A stretch of 38,045 nucleotides of DNA. Source: Gammaproteobacteria bacterium. GTDB taxonomy: Bacteria; Pseudomonadota; Gammaproteobacteria; Thiohalospirales; Thiohalospiraceae. The notes under the pieces are model-generated. The model ran no database searches and was not told where the DNA came from. It saw nothing but the letters and a program-made list of their open reading frames with translations. Both the position numbers and the translations under genes were made by a program. Of the stretch, positions 15,339 to 24,016 are shown in pieces. The stretch lies in NCBI GenBank assembly GCA_015491735.1, contig WFVH01000074.1, forward strand, positions 1-38,045, written 5' to 3'. Numbering within the stretch: the first letter of the stretch is position 1; each line of letters starts with the position of its first letter.

Positions 15339-17555
15339 ATGTCGAAGTCCCCTATCTTGCGTATCGCAATCCCCTCTCCCCTGAGGCGCAGCTTCGACTA
15401 TCTTTCTGCCGGAGAGCCTGTAGCCGCGCTGCGCCCGGGCATACGGGTAAAAGTTCCGTTTGGAAGACGAGTTGTGATTGGTCTCTTGCTGGAACTCGTT
15501 GCCGAAAGCTGTGTTCCCGCGCAGCGGCTAAAAAAGATCATCGCAGTGCTGGATGAGGAGCCTGTCCTGCCGGCCGATCTGTTGGAGCTGGTCAACTGGG
15601 GCAGCCGCTACTACCATCATCCCATTGGCGAAGTGGTTGCCAATGCCCTGCCATCTCAACTGCGGGAGGGTAAGCCGGCCCGGCTTCCCGGCAATACGGT
15701 GTGGCGGCTGACAGCGTCCGGCAAAGCAGCGGCAGCCAGATCTTTGTCCAATGCGCCCCGGCAACAGGCGTTGCTTTCGATACTGAACGGGCAATCCGGC
15801 GGTCTTCGGGCGCATCAGCTTCGCCAGCATCTGCAGAACTGGTGGCCGGTAATGAATCGATTGGATAGAAAAGGCTGGGTGGAGCGTGCCGAGGCTCCCG
15901 CTCGCCCATCCCCCGCCAGCAGCCATTCCATGGCGGAAGAGTTACGTCCGCAGCTCAATCCAGCCCAGGAGAAAGCGGTCGCCGCCATTCTGGGATCCAG
16001 AGGCGGGTTTTCCGTGTCTCTGCTGGAAGGCGTAACGGGTAGCGGTAAAACAGAGGTTTACCTGAGAGTTATCGAACAAATCATCCACTCGGGGCGGCAG
16101 GCGATGGTGCTGGTTCCCGAGATTGGTCTCACGCCGCAACTGCTGGAACGTTTCTCTCGGCGCCTTCCCGGCCCCATCGCGCTGCTACACTCCTCGCTCT
16201 CCGCCGGAGAGCGGTTAGCAGCCTGGCTGGCCAGCCGCTGTGGTGAGGCAACAGTGATCATCGGTACCCGTTCTGCACTGTTCACTCCGGCAAAGGATCT
16301 CGGCATCATCATCGTCGATGAAGAGCACGACATGTCATTCAAACAACAGGAAGGTTTCCGCTATTCAGCCCGGGATATGGCCATCGTTCGCGCCCGGAAT
16401 GCGGATATCCCCGTAGTGCTGGGCAGTGCGACCCCCTCGCTGGAAACAGTGTTCAACGCCCGGCTGCGCCGCTATCACCACCTCTCTCTGCCCAAACGCG
16501 CGGGGAAGGCCGTGCCGCCGCAGTTCCGGCTGCTGGATTTGCGCCGGCAACCGCTACAGGAGGGACTCTCTTCCGGACTGCTGGAACTCATGAAAGCGCA
16601 TCTGCAATCGGAAGGACAGATTCTGCTGTTCCTGAACCGGCGCGGTTACGCCCCTACGCTGCTCTGTCATGATTGTGGCTGGGTGGGGCGTTGCCAGCGC
16701 TGCAATGCCCACCTTACCTATCATCAGCGGGAAAGGCGGCTGCGTTGCCACCATTGCGGTTCGGAACGGCCAGTGAACCCCAACTGTCCCGACTGTGGCA
16801 GTATCGACCTGCGCGCACTGGGCAGCGGCACGGAGCGTATAGAACACGCATTGCAACACCACTTCCCCGCCATCGGCATCGCCCGGCTGGATCGGGATAC
16901 CACCCGCCGCAAGGGGAGCATGCAGGCGCAGCTGGACGCAATTTTGCAGGGGAAAAAGCGTATCCTCATCGGAACCCAGATGCTGGCCAAGGGACATCAC
17001 TTTCCCGGCGTTACGCTGGTGGGGATTCTCAATGCGGATCAAGGGCTGTTCAGCGCTGATTTCCGGGCCAGTGAAAGAATGAGCCAGATGATCCTGCAGG
17101 TGGCTGGCCGTGCCGGGCGGGCAGAGAAGCCGGGACTCGTAGTGATTCAAACCCACCATCCCGAGCACCCGTTGTTGCAACAACTAACGACCCGGGGTTA
17201 CCGGCAGTTTGCCGCCGGTGCGTTGAACGAACGGAGAGAGGCCGGGCTTCCACCCTACAGCGCGCTGGCCCTGCTGCGTGCGGAAGCCACGACTGCGGAA
17301 ACAGCACTCAATTTCCTCCATCAAGCCCGGAAAGCGGCTGACCTGCTCGGCTCTGAAGAGGTGATGCTGCTGGGGCCGGTGCCGGCACCAATGGAGAAGC
17401 GAGCCGGACGCTATCGGGCGCAACTGCTGCTGCAATCGGCCAAGCGCCGGACGCTACACCACCTGCTGGACAAATGGGCAGTCCGGTTGGAGACCCTGAA
17501 AAGCAGCCGCAAGGTGCGCTGGTCACTGGATGTGGATCCGGCCGACCTGTTCTGA
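15339..17555 (+). CDS. priA: Primosomal replication restart helicase PriA
   Basis: 738 residues from ATG 15339, close to the 732 of E. coli; the frame is open upstream to a TTG at 15147, but PriA homology begins at IAIPSPLRRSFDYL. It is the 3'-to-5' helicase that reloads the replisome at collapsed forks. The DNA-binding domain (1-105) has YYHHPIGEV. A winged helix precedes the helicase core, which has Walker A GVTGSGKT (231-238), DEEH (327-330) and GSATPS (362-367). A zinc-binding insert with paired cysteines lies at 443-486. LNRRGYAP and the QMLAKGHHFPGVTLV and QVAGRAGR helicase motifs follow. It is divergent from pelA, and DnaA boxes lie in the shared upstream region. Confidence 0.97.
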   Translation: MSKSPILRIAIPSPLRRSFDYLSAGEPVAALRPGIRVKVPFGRRVVIGLLLELVAESCVPAQRLKKIIAVLDEEPVLPADLLELVNWGSRYYHHPIGEVVANALPSQLREGKPARLPGNTVWRLTASGKAAAARSLSNAPRQQALLSILNGQSGGLRAHQLRQHLQNWWPVMNRLDRKGWVERAEAPARPSPASSHSMAEELRPQLNPAQEKAVAAILGSRGGFSVSLLEGVTGSGKTEVYLRVIEQIIHSGRQAMVLVPEIGLTPQLLERFSRRLPGPIALLHSSLSAGERLAAWLASRCGEATVIIGTRSALFTPAKDLGIIIVDEEHDMSFKQQEGFRYSARDMAIVRARNADIPVVLGSATPSLETVFNARLRRYHHLSLPKRAGKAVPPQFRLLDLRRQPLQEGLSSGLLELMKAHLQSEGQILLFLNRRGYAPTLLCHDCGWVGRCQRCNAHLTYHQRERRLRCHHCGSERPVNPNCPDCGSIDLRALGSGTERIEHALQHHFPAIGIARLDRDTTRRKGSMQAQLDAILQGKKRILIGTQMLAKGHHFPGVTLVGILNADQGLFSADFRASERMSQMILQVAGRAGRAEKPGLVVIQTHHPEHPLLQQLTTRGYRQFAAGALNERREAGLPPYSALALLRAEATTAETALNFLHQARKAADLLGSEEVMLLGPVPAPMEKRAGRYRAQLLLQSAKRRTLHHLLDKWAVRLETLKSSRKVRWSLDVDPADLF

Positions 17556-18178
17556 CGGCGTTCGATCAAACAGATAGCAGCTCGGCACGGGGCTGGCATT
17601 CGCGTCCCGTTGGAAGGTGCGTAAATCTCTGGATGTCGCGTTAACTGCAGAACCGGGTGTCGTTTTATACGCAGAGAAGCGCTGGTGCAGGATCCATGGA
17701 TTCGACTACCAGGCCAAGGTCATCAAAGGTATGAAAATTCAACGATGGAATCAAGATGAACAGCAAAGCCGGGAACAGCGGGGGAGCACCTGTTCAGACC
17801 GCACACCGGATTTGACTATGGCTCTCCGGAAAGGAGGGTGAATGTATACGTCCACGTAGACAAGAATCTCTTCCTGCGGTCGGTTCGCGAAGTTCTGTTG
17901 TCGTCATCTTAACTCCATGGCAAACAGTTGGTTTAGAAAGCGGAACCAATACGCACTATAGCGTATGCATCCTGGCTCTCGTGCCGGTGTCCGAATGTTT
18001 TACATGATCAGGGCTGGGCTTGCATTCGCCCGACATATCCTGCTGATATTACTATGCTTTTCTATAATGGCATCTTTTTTGCTTAGTTGCATGGCGTGCG
18101 ATATTGGGCAACATTTCAAATAGCGCACCAATGCGTTGTGTGTTTTCCCTGCTACAACCAGAACATGGAGCATAAGCC
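17556..18178 (+). other. Gene-poor, degraded-looking spacer
   Basis: No confident gene lies here. A 74-codon frame at 17617-17841 (containing EKRWCRIHGFDYQAKVIKG) matches nothing I can name and may be a decayed mobile-element fragment. A strong AAGGAGG site at about 17831-17837 is followed by ATG 17842 and a stop after five codons, also suggesting decay. Base composition becomes AT-rich from about 17.9 kb, leading into the deacetylase gene. The end of priA has only a weak ACGGG/CCCGT hairpin near 17587-17611. Confidence 0.4.
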
Positions 18179-19273
18179 TTGAAAATTCCGAAAATCACCT
18201 TTCTAAAAACATGTTGTATTGCTTTCTCTTTGTTTTCTGCAAACGTATCAGCAGCCCTTTTGACCTATACATTTGATGATGGCACAAAAAGTCAACTCAA
18301 CGCTGTAGATATATTAGGAAAGTTCAATCAACAAGGCGTCATTGGGCCGATTGCCAGAGTTTACGAAGGATTTATGAACGATAGACACAAACTCACTCTT
18401 GAAGATCTGCGCTACTTCAGTCAACAGGGATGGGAAGTAGCCTCCCACAGCTACTCGCATCGCAGTCTGACACGAATTCCCCTTACCTACAACGACGAAG
18501 TGGTTTCGGGTTGGGCGCCCCTTCAAGGTAGCTCCAATGTGTATACAGCAAGTTATAATTATGGTGAATTAACGGCCCTGTTGCAGAAAGACAGTTATCT
18601 GAAAAAGGTAAAATCCCTGGACGAAATAAACTCCAGGCCGGGCAGTTATTTCTTTGATAAGGATGGCGGTATTTTGTACGTCAACCCTGAAGAGGGGATT
18701 GATCCATTAACACATGAGATACGGGCCGGATCTGCTGAGCGTGAACTAGAATACTCAAAAGAGATTTTTGAAAACGAAGGTTTCGAGATAAACAGCTTTG
18801 TAGCTCCATTCAATCGCTGGAGTGATGATCTCGCCACATTGGCCGAGAAGTATTATGACACAGCAGTGATTGGAAAGGGACTGACTTGGCCCAACAAACT
18901 ACCGCTTGAAAGCAACTATTTTCTCAAGAGGATTGGGATTAATGGCAATATTAGCATGGAAGAGATAGAAGCGCGGGTAGAGGAAGCCATCCTAAATAAT
19001 GAGTGGCTTATTCTAACATTTCATAAAATCGAAGACTGCAAAGACAAGACCACTTGTTCGTCTGACTGGTCAGCCAAGGATTTGGAAAAGTTTGCTTCCT
19101 GGGTTTCGACTCAAGACATAGATGTCGTGACGTTGAAAGAGGGAGTGGCTATAGCCGCTGTGCCGATACCCGCTTCTGTACTGATGTTTCTTTCAGGGTT
19201 GGGGTTCATTGCCTTCTACTCGAAATATAACCGAACGTGGGTGGCATCTACGAGGTTGAAAAAAGTGGCATAG
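18179..19273 (+). CDS. Secreted polysaccharide deacetylase with VPxPA-type C-terminal sorting signal
   Basis: 364 residues from TTG 18179, supported by GGAG 8 bases upstream and a clear signal peptide (about 1-25, NVSA/A). It has NodB/CE4 motifs: TFDDG (31-35), HSYSH (90-94), APFNRW (209-214) and LTFHK (279-283). They hold the catalytic aspartate and the two metal-binding histidines. Residues about 100-185 are an insertion, unusual between motifs 2 and 3, with GSYFFDKDGGILYVNPEEG resembling a short motif of parallel beta-helix proteins. The C-terminus has VPIPASVLMFLSGLGF (328-343) plus a basic tail, as in PEP/VPLPA-CTERM proteins processed by exosortase systems. It removes acetyl groups from an extracellular or periplasmic glycan. 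AT-rich composition unlike its neighbours suggests transfer. No exosortase lies in the window. Confidence 0.85.
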   Translation: MKIPKITFLKTCCIAFSLFSANVSAALLTYTFDDGTKSQLNAVDILGKFNQQGVIGPIARVYEGFMNDRHKLTLEDLRYFSQQGWEVASHSYSHRSLTRIPLTYNDEVVSGWAPLQGSSNVYTASYNYGELTALLQKDSYLKKVKSLDEINSRPGSYFFDKDGGILYVNPEEGIDPLTHEIRAGSAERELEYSKEIFENEGFEINSFVAPFNRWSDDLATLAEKYYDTAVIGKGLTWPNKLPLESNYFLKRIGINGNISMEEIEARVEEAILNNEWLILTFHKIEDCKDKTTCSSDWSAKDLEKFASWVSTQDIDVVTLKEGVAIAAVPIPASVLMFLSGLGFIAFYSKYNRTWVASTRLKKVA

Positions 19274-19360
19274 CTGGTGTCAATGTGCAGCTGACTGAAC
19301 GCTTTTTCAGACACTGCCCGTAGCGGTCACAGAACCGCGAAGTGGCTGTAACAGCGGTTG

Positions 19361-19412
19361 GGGGATACTGCTGTGGGTGTACTCTTCCCACAGCAGTTGC
19401 CTGGTTATCCCC
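19361..19412. repeat. Strong hairpin between convergent genes
   Basis: ACTGCTGTGGG (19367-19377) and CCCACAGCAGT (19387-19397) form a perfect 11-bp stem with a 9-base loop. GGGGAT (19361-19366) and ATCCCC (19407-19412) add an outer stem with a 9-base bulge on one side. It lies between the deacetylase gene and the epimerase gene, which point at each other. It may stop transcription from both sides, but neither strand shows a T-tract. Confidence 0.6.
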
Positions 19413-19504
19413 TTGCATTTGGCCAAGTGTCTTGGTGTGTCTGCGAACTACTGGTTAATTTTACAAATCAAGTGCTCATTCCCCACCTCCCTTTTCGACC
19501 GCCC

Positions 19505-20404
19505 TTATTTCAATACTGCCTGACGCAGCGCCGGTTCCAGATCAGGATATTGAAACTGAAAGCCATTCTGCTGAAAACGCGCCGGCATTACCCGCTGGCT
19601 GCCGAGCAGTAAATCCGCCATCTCACCCAGCAACGGCCGCAACAACCAGGCCGGCACCGGCAGAAAGGCTGGACGCCGTAAAATACCCGCCAGGGTGCGG
19701 GTAAACTCCCGGTTGGTTACCGGGTTGGGCGCTGTTGCATTGAAAACACCGCTCAGAGAGGGGTTTTCGAGCAATGTACTGACCATTGCGATGTGATCAT
19801 CGATGTGAATCCAGGACATCCACTGCCGCCCGTCACCGAGAGGGCCACCCAGGCCCAATCGAAATGGCAGCAGCATGGGCCGGAGGAAACCACCATCCCT
19901 GCCAATCACCAGGCCGGTACGAAGAGTGGCCACCCGCACACCATACTGCCGGGCCTTGTCCGCCTCTGCCTCCCAGTCTTGGCAAAGCCGGTGACTGAAC
20001 TCCGGATGACCAGCAGAGGTTTCATCAAGTACGGCATCACCTTGATCACCATAGAAACCGATGGCTGAACCGCTGACCAGCACTTTCGGCTTTTGGTCGC
20101 TATTCTTTATAAAATCAATCAGTTTTGCGGTGGTCTGAATGCGGCTGTCGTAGATGAGGCGCTTGCGCTTCTCTGTCCAGCGCCCGCCGAAAATGGGGGC
20201 GCCCGCCAGGTTGACTATGGCATCGAAATGCTCGTCGGGGGTCAACGCATCAAGGTCATCAACGATTGCGATCCCGTCACCGACGATTTCTGCCGCAGCG
20301 GCAGGATTACGGCTCAATACCGTTATCGAATGGTTTCGAGCCGCCAGCAAGCGGCACAGATGCCGGCCGATGAATCCGCTACCACCTGTAACCAACAGCC
20401 TCAT
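19505..20404 (-). CDS. TIGR01777/YfcH-type NAD-dependent epimerase family protein
   Basis: 299 residues from ATG 20404 (frame open to 20533, but the Rossmann fold starts at MRLLVTGGSGFIG). It has the N-terminal dinucleotide-binding GGSGFIG (7-13), VNLAGAPIFGGRWTEKRK, a YGDQGD segment in place of the usual YxxxK site, GRDGGFLRPMLLPFRLGLGGPLGDGRQ, WIHIDDH, and a C-terminal DUF1731-like part (PAWLLRPLLGEMADLLLGSQRV) ending the protein. This is the E. coli YfcH family, whose substrate is unknown. It appears to be transcribed alone, facing the deacetylase gene. Confidence 0.93.
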   Translation of the reverse strand: MRLLVTGGSGFIGRHLCRLLAARNHSITVLSRNPAAAAEIVGDGIAIVDDLDALTPDEHFDAIVNLAGAPIFGGRWTEKRKRLIYDSRIQTTAKLIDFIKNSDQKPKVLVSGSAIGFYGDQGDAVLDETSAGHPEFSHRLCQDWEAEADKARQYGVRVATLRTGLVIGRDGGFLRPMLLPFRLGLGGPLGDGRQWMSWIHIDDHIAMVSTLLENPSLSGVFNATAPNPVTNREFTRTLAGILRRPAFLPVPAWLLRPLLGEMADLLLGSQRVMPARFQQNGFQFQYPDLEPALRQAVLK

Positions 20405-20786
20405 GGCACTACTGGACATGAGCGCAAAAGCGCCCGGCTCTCGAACAGACAACTGCTTTCCGCCCGCATTTGGTGCCCCTCTGTGCAATTCACCGCCACG
20501 CCAGCACGGCGTCCGCTCTACCAAGTATAGCATGGCGCGGCCAAAACACCGCGGCTGTCACTCTCCGCAAGAATACCCTTGCCAGCAGAAAAGAGGTAAC
20601 TATTCAGCCGCGGTGCGCCGGGTTTTTTTTCTGTCGTTTGACACTTGCCAAATGCTGTTGCAGGCCATTACCCTATGCCGGCTGATATGATAAGCTTCTC
20701 TGCCCGAACTCAATGCGTTGAAGCAAAGGCCCGGCAGCGCTCAAACACCCGACAAAAGCTGAAAACCGTTCTTGTAACAGTAAATC
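20405..20786. promoter_or_regulatory. Spacer with divergent promoters of the epimerase gene and the mrp operon
   Basis: This 382-base spacer holds GAGGTAACTATTCAG at 20593-20607, which differs by one base from a sequence between mrpF and mrpG. A run of eight T at about 20623-20630 follows a GC-rich stretch. An extended -10-like TGATATGAT lies at 20683-20691, about 95 bases before mrpA, with no good -35. Nothing looks protein-coding. Confidence 0.45.
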
Positions 20787-23618
20787 ATGACACTTTTAAG
20801 TTTTAATATTCCTGTGGTCGTCCTGTTGCCTTTTGTTGGCGCCATCGCCGCCGCCTGGGTCTCCCGGTATAGCCGTCTTGCATCAGCGTGGGCCGCAACA
20901 ATCATCACCCTTCTGGCCATGGCGTTTTTGGCTCCTGCGGCCGGGTTGCCGTTTCAGGGTGAGACCCTGATTCAAAGCTGGTCATGGATCCCGGGTATCG
21001 GACTGACCTTTTCCTTTCGCCTGGACGGCCTGGCGCTGCTGTTTGCGCTGCTCATTCTCGCTATCGGCCTGCTCGTCATCGGCTATGCGCGTTACTACCT
21101 CTCTCCAAAAGACTGCATGGGCCGCTTTTTTGCCTATCTGTTGATGTTCATGGGTTCCATGCTGGGGGTCGTGTTGTCTGAAAACCTGATTCAACTGGTG
21201 GTTTTCTGGGAGCTGACCTCGCTGACATCATTCCTGCTGATCAGTTACTGGCGACATCGGCAAGATGCCCGCCTGGGAGCACGCATGGCCCTGGCGATTA
21301 CCGGCGCCGGCGGATTGGCGCTGCTTGCAGGGGTCATGCTGCTCGGTCATGTGGTAGGCAGCTACAACCTGACGGATGTGCTGGCCGCAGGCGATCGCGT
21401 GCGCGCCAGCGAGCTGTATCTGCCCGTTCTGGTTCTGATCCTGATTGGTGTATTCACCAAGTCGGCACAGTTTCCGTTCCACTTTTGGCTTCCCCATGCG
21501 ATGGCAGCGCCGACACCTGTTTCTGCCTACCTGCACTCTGCAACCATGGTCAAGGCGGGGATTTTCCTGCTGGCACGCTTTTTCCCGGTCCTGTCGGGTA
21601 CGCCGGAATGGAGCTGGATAGTAAGCAGTGCCGGGTTGATTACCCTGGTAATCGGCGCCTACATCGCGCTGTTCCAGCACGATCTCAAAGGGTTGCTGGC
21701 CTATTCGACCATCAGCCACCTGGGGCTGATTACGCTGTTGTTCGGATTCGGCACCCAACTGGCGGCCGTTGCAGCGATTTTCCATATCATCAATCACGCA
21801 ACCTTCAAGGCCTCGCTGTTCATGGTGGCCGGAATTATCGATCATGAAACGGGCACACGGGACATGCGCAGAATCAACGGCCTGTTCAGTTACATGCCAC
21901 ATACGGCCGTGCTGGCAATGATCGCAGCCGCGGCGATGGCCGGTGTTCCCCTGCTGAACGGATTTTTGAGCAAGGAGATGTTTTTCCAGCAGACGATAAC
22001 CGCATCGCAGGTTTCTGGATGGGCGTGGGCGATCCCCGCATTGGTATTGATTGCGGCGATCTTTTCGGTTGCTTATTCGTTACGTTTTATCCATGATGTT
22101 TTTTTCAACGGGAAGCCGGTCGACCTGCCAAAAACGCCTCATGAACCCCCGCGTTTCATGAAGATCCCTGTCGATCTGCTGGTGATTATCTGCCTGGCGG
22201 TGGGAATCATCCCCATGTTTACCGTCGCCCCGGTATTGCACGTTGCCGTTGCCGGGACACTGCAGGCCAGTCCGCCGGAATACAGCTTGGCCATTTGGCA
22301 CGGGATCAATCTGCCCCTGATAATGAGCATCCTGGCATTGGCGGGGGGGGCGTTGGTCTACACGGCCCGCAAACGGCTGTTCGCCTGGCATGACGCGAGC
22401 GTGGCCCGCTGGGACGCCCGCATCGTCTTCAATGCCATTTTGGGCAGTCTCGATCGCTTTGCCGTCGGCGTGACACGTGTTTTCGACAAGGGTTCGCTGC
22501 AGAATGCCGCTGTCTGGGTCATTGTCACGGCGCTGACCGCCGGTTTCATCGGCTGGATGGGCATTTCTGCTCCCCTGCTTGGCGCCCGGGAGCTGCTCCC
22601 GGTGGACGGCGTCAGTCTGGCCGTCCTGGCGGTAATGATGGCGGCGAGCCTGATGACCGCCGTTTTGCACCGGAGACGGCTGGTTTCCCTGCTCATGCTC
22701 GGCGTGGTGGGATTGGTGGTTTCACTGGTTTTCGTCAAATTTTCCGCTCCTGATCTTGCCCTGACCCAGCTGTCCGTCGAGGTGGTCACCGTGGTTCTGC
22801 TGCTTTTGGCGCTCTATTTCCTGCCGCAGTCCACCCCCAGGGAGCGGGACAAGGTGCGTATCGGGCGGGATATCGCCATCTCCGTTCTGGCAGGCGCCGG
22901 AGTGGCCGTTCTCACGATGGGGGTGCTGACGAGGGAGTTGACCCCCATTTCCGACTATTTTCTGCTCAATGCCGTCCCCGGCGGTGGGGGAACCAACGTG
23001 GTCAATGTCATTCTGGTCGATTTCCGGGGTACGGACACCCTGGGCGAAATCGTCGTGTTGGCTCTGGCAGGCCTGGGAATCTACGCCATGCTGCGGGGAA
23101 TGAAACTCCCGGCGCCCGACCGCGACAGCCAGGGGCGTCTGTGGAGCAGCGACAATCATCCCGAAATCATGCGAACGCATACACGCCTGCTGTTTCCACT
23201 GATGCTGATGATCGCCGTCTACATTTTTCTAAGGGGGCACAATCTGCCCGGCGGCGGTTTTATTGCCGGGCTGATTGCTGCGGTAGCGCTGATTGTCCAG
23301 TATCTCGCCAACGGCATCGCCTGGACCAGCAAACGCCTCAGATTCGATATGCACTGGGTGATCGGACTCGGGTTGCTGGCGGCAACGGCGACCGGCCTGG
23401 TGGCAATGGGGCTGGGATACCCTTTCCTGACCTCCACGTTTACCTATCTGGACTGGCCGGTGGTGGGCAAGTTCGAGGTGGCCAGCGCAATCGCCTTTGA
23501 TCTGGGTGTGTTCCTGGTCGTGGTAGGCGCCACTGTTTTGAGTCTGGTAGAGCTGGGCAAGCTGAGTGACTCATCCCACAAGGCGGAGCAACAAAAACGG
23601 CGGACGGAGGTCCGATAA
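20787..23618 (+). CDS. mrpA: Mrp Na+/H+ antiporter subunit A fused to subunit B
   Basis: 943 residues, nearly all membrane-spanning. Residues 1 to about 500 are a NuoL/ND5-like proton-pumping module with FPFHFWLPHAMAAPTPVSAYLHSATMVKAG-type helices. A DUF4040-like part follows at about 600-690 (LVFVKFSAPDLALTQLSVEVVT). The last 140 residues are a MrpB/MnhB domain (RTHTRLLFPLMLMIAVYIFLRGHNLPGGGF). The A-B fusion is typical of group 2 Mrp/Pha systems of proteobacteria. The complex exchanges cytoplasmic Na+ (or K+) for protons and supports pH and salt homeostasis. It is the first gene of a seven-subunit operon; its stop overlaps the mrpC start (TAATG). Confidence 0.95.
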   Translation: MTLLSFNIPVVVLLPFVGAIAAAWVSRYSRLASAWAATIITLLAMAFLAPAAGLPFQGETLIQSWSWIPGIGLTFSFRLDGLALLFALLILAIGLLVIGYARYYLSPKDCMGRFFAYLLMFMGSMLGVVLSENLIQLVVFWELTSLTSFLLISYWRHRQDARLGARMALAITGAGGLALLAGVMLLGHVVGSYNLTDVLAAGDRVRASELYLPVLVLILIGVFTKSAQFPFHFWLPHAMAAPTPVSAYLHSATMVKAGIFLLARFFPVLSGTPEWSWIVSSAGLITLVIGAYIALFQHDLKGLLAYSTISHLGLITLLFGFGTQLAAVAAIFHIINHATFKASLFMVAGIIDHETGTRDMRRINGLFSYMPHTAVLAMIAAAAMAGVPLLNGFLSKEMFFQQTITASQVSGWAWAIPALVLIAAIFSVAYSLRFIHDVFFNGKPVDLPKTPHEPPRFMKIPVDLLVIICLAVGIIPMFTVAPVLHVAVAGTLQASPPEYSLAIWHGINLPLIMSILALAGGALVYTARKRLFAWHDASVARWDARIVFNAILGSLDRFAVGVTRVFDKGSLQNAAVWVIVTALTAGFIGWMGISAPLLGARELLPVDGVSLAVLAVMMAASLMTAVLHRRRLVSLLMLGVVGLVVSLVFVKFSAPDLALTQLSVEVVTVVLLLLALYFLPQSTPRERDKVRIGRDIAISVLAGAGVAVLTMGVLTRELTPISDYFLLNAVPGGGGTNVVNVILVDFRGTDTLGEIVVLALAGLGIYAMLRGMKLPAPDRDSQGRLWSSDNHPEIMRTHTRLLFPLMLMIAVYIFLRGHNLPGGGFIAGLIAAVALIVQYLANGIAWTSKRLRFDMHWVIGLGLLAATATGLVAMGLGYPFLTSTFTYLDWPVVGKFEVASAIAFDLGVFLVVVGATVLSLVELGKLSDSSHKAEQQKRRTEVR

Positions 23619-24016
23619 TGGAGTACATGATTTCCCTGTCCATCGGCATACTGACAGCAACGGGGGTCTTTTTGACACTGCGCGCGCGAACCTTTCCGGT
23701 GGTATTGGGATTGACCCTGCTCGCTTACGCGGTGAACCTTTTCCTGTTCTCCATGGGCCGCCTGACCATCGGGCTTCCCGCCATTATCGACAAAACGGCC
23801 AAAGCGGCGCAATACAGCGATCCGTTGCCCCAGGCGCTGGTTTTGACGGCTATTGTCATTGCGTTTGGAATGACGGCCTTCCTGATCGTGCTGGCGCTCA
23901 AGGCGCGCGGGGAGCTGGATTCAGACCATGTGGACGGGCTTGCTGACAACCAACAGACACCCGACCAACGAGATATTGGCAAGAACATCGATCCCGACAG
24001 GGGGACGGTGCAGTGA
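23618..24016 (+). CDS. mrpC: Mrp antiporter subunit C
   Basis: 132 residues, NuoK-like, with three hydrophobic helices (LSIGILTATGVFLTLRA, VVLGLTLLAYAVNLFLFSMG, ALVLTAIVIAFGMTAFLIVLAL) and a charged C-terminal tail. The order, size and the DPLPQALVLTAIVI motif match MrpC/MnhC. It is needed for assembly and activity of the membrane complex. The start overlaps the mrpA stop by one base, and its stop overlaps the mrpD start by 4 bases. Confidence 0.95.
   Translation: MEYMISLSIGILTATGVFLTLRARTFPVVLGLTLLAYAVNLFLFSMGRLTIGLPAIIDKTAKAAQYSDPLPQALVLTAIVIAFGMTAFLIVLALKARGELDSDHVDGLADNQQTPDQRDIGKNIDPDRGTVQ

Noticed and set aside
17617-17841. 74-codon frame as a genuine gene
   Set aside because: No recognisable family and weak start; may be a mobile-element fragment but I cannot name one.
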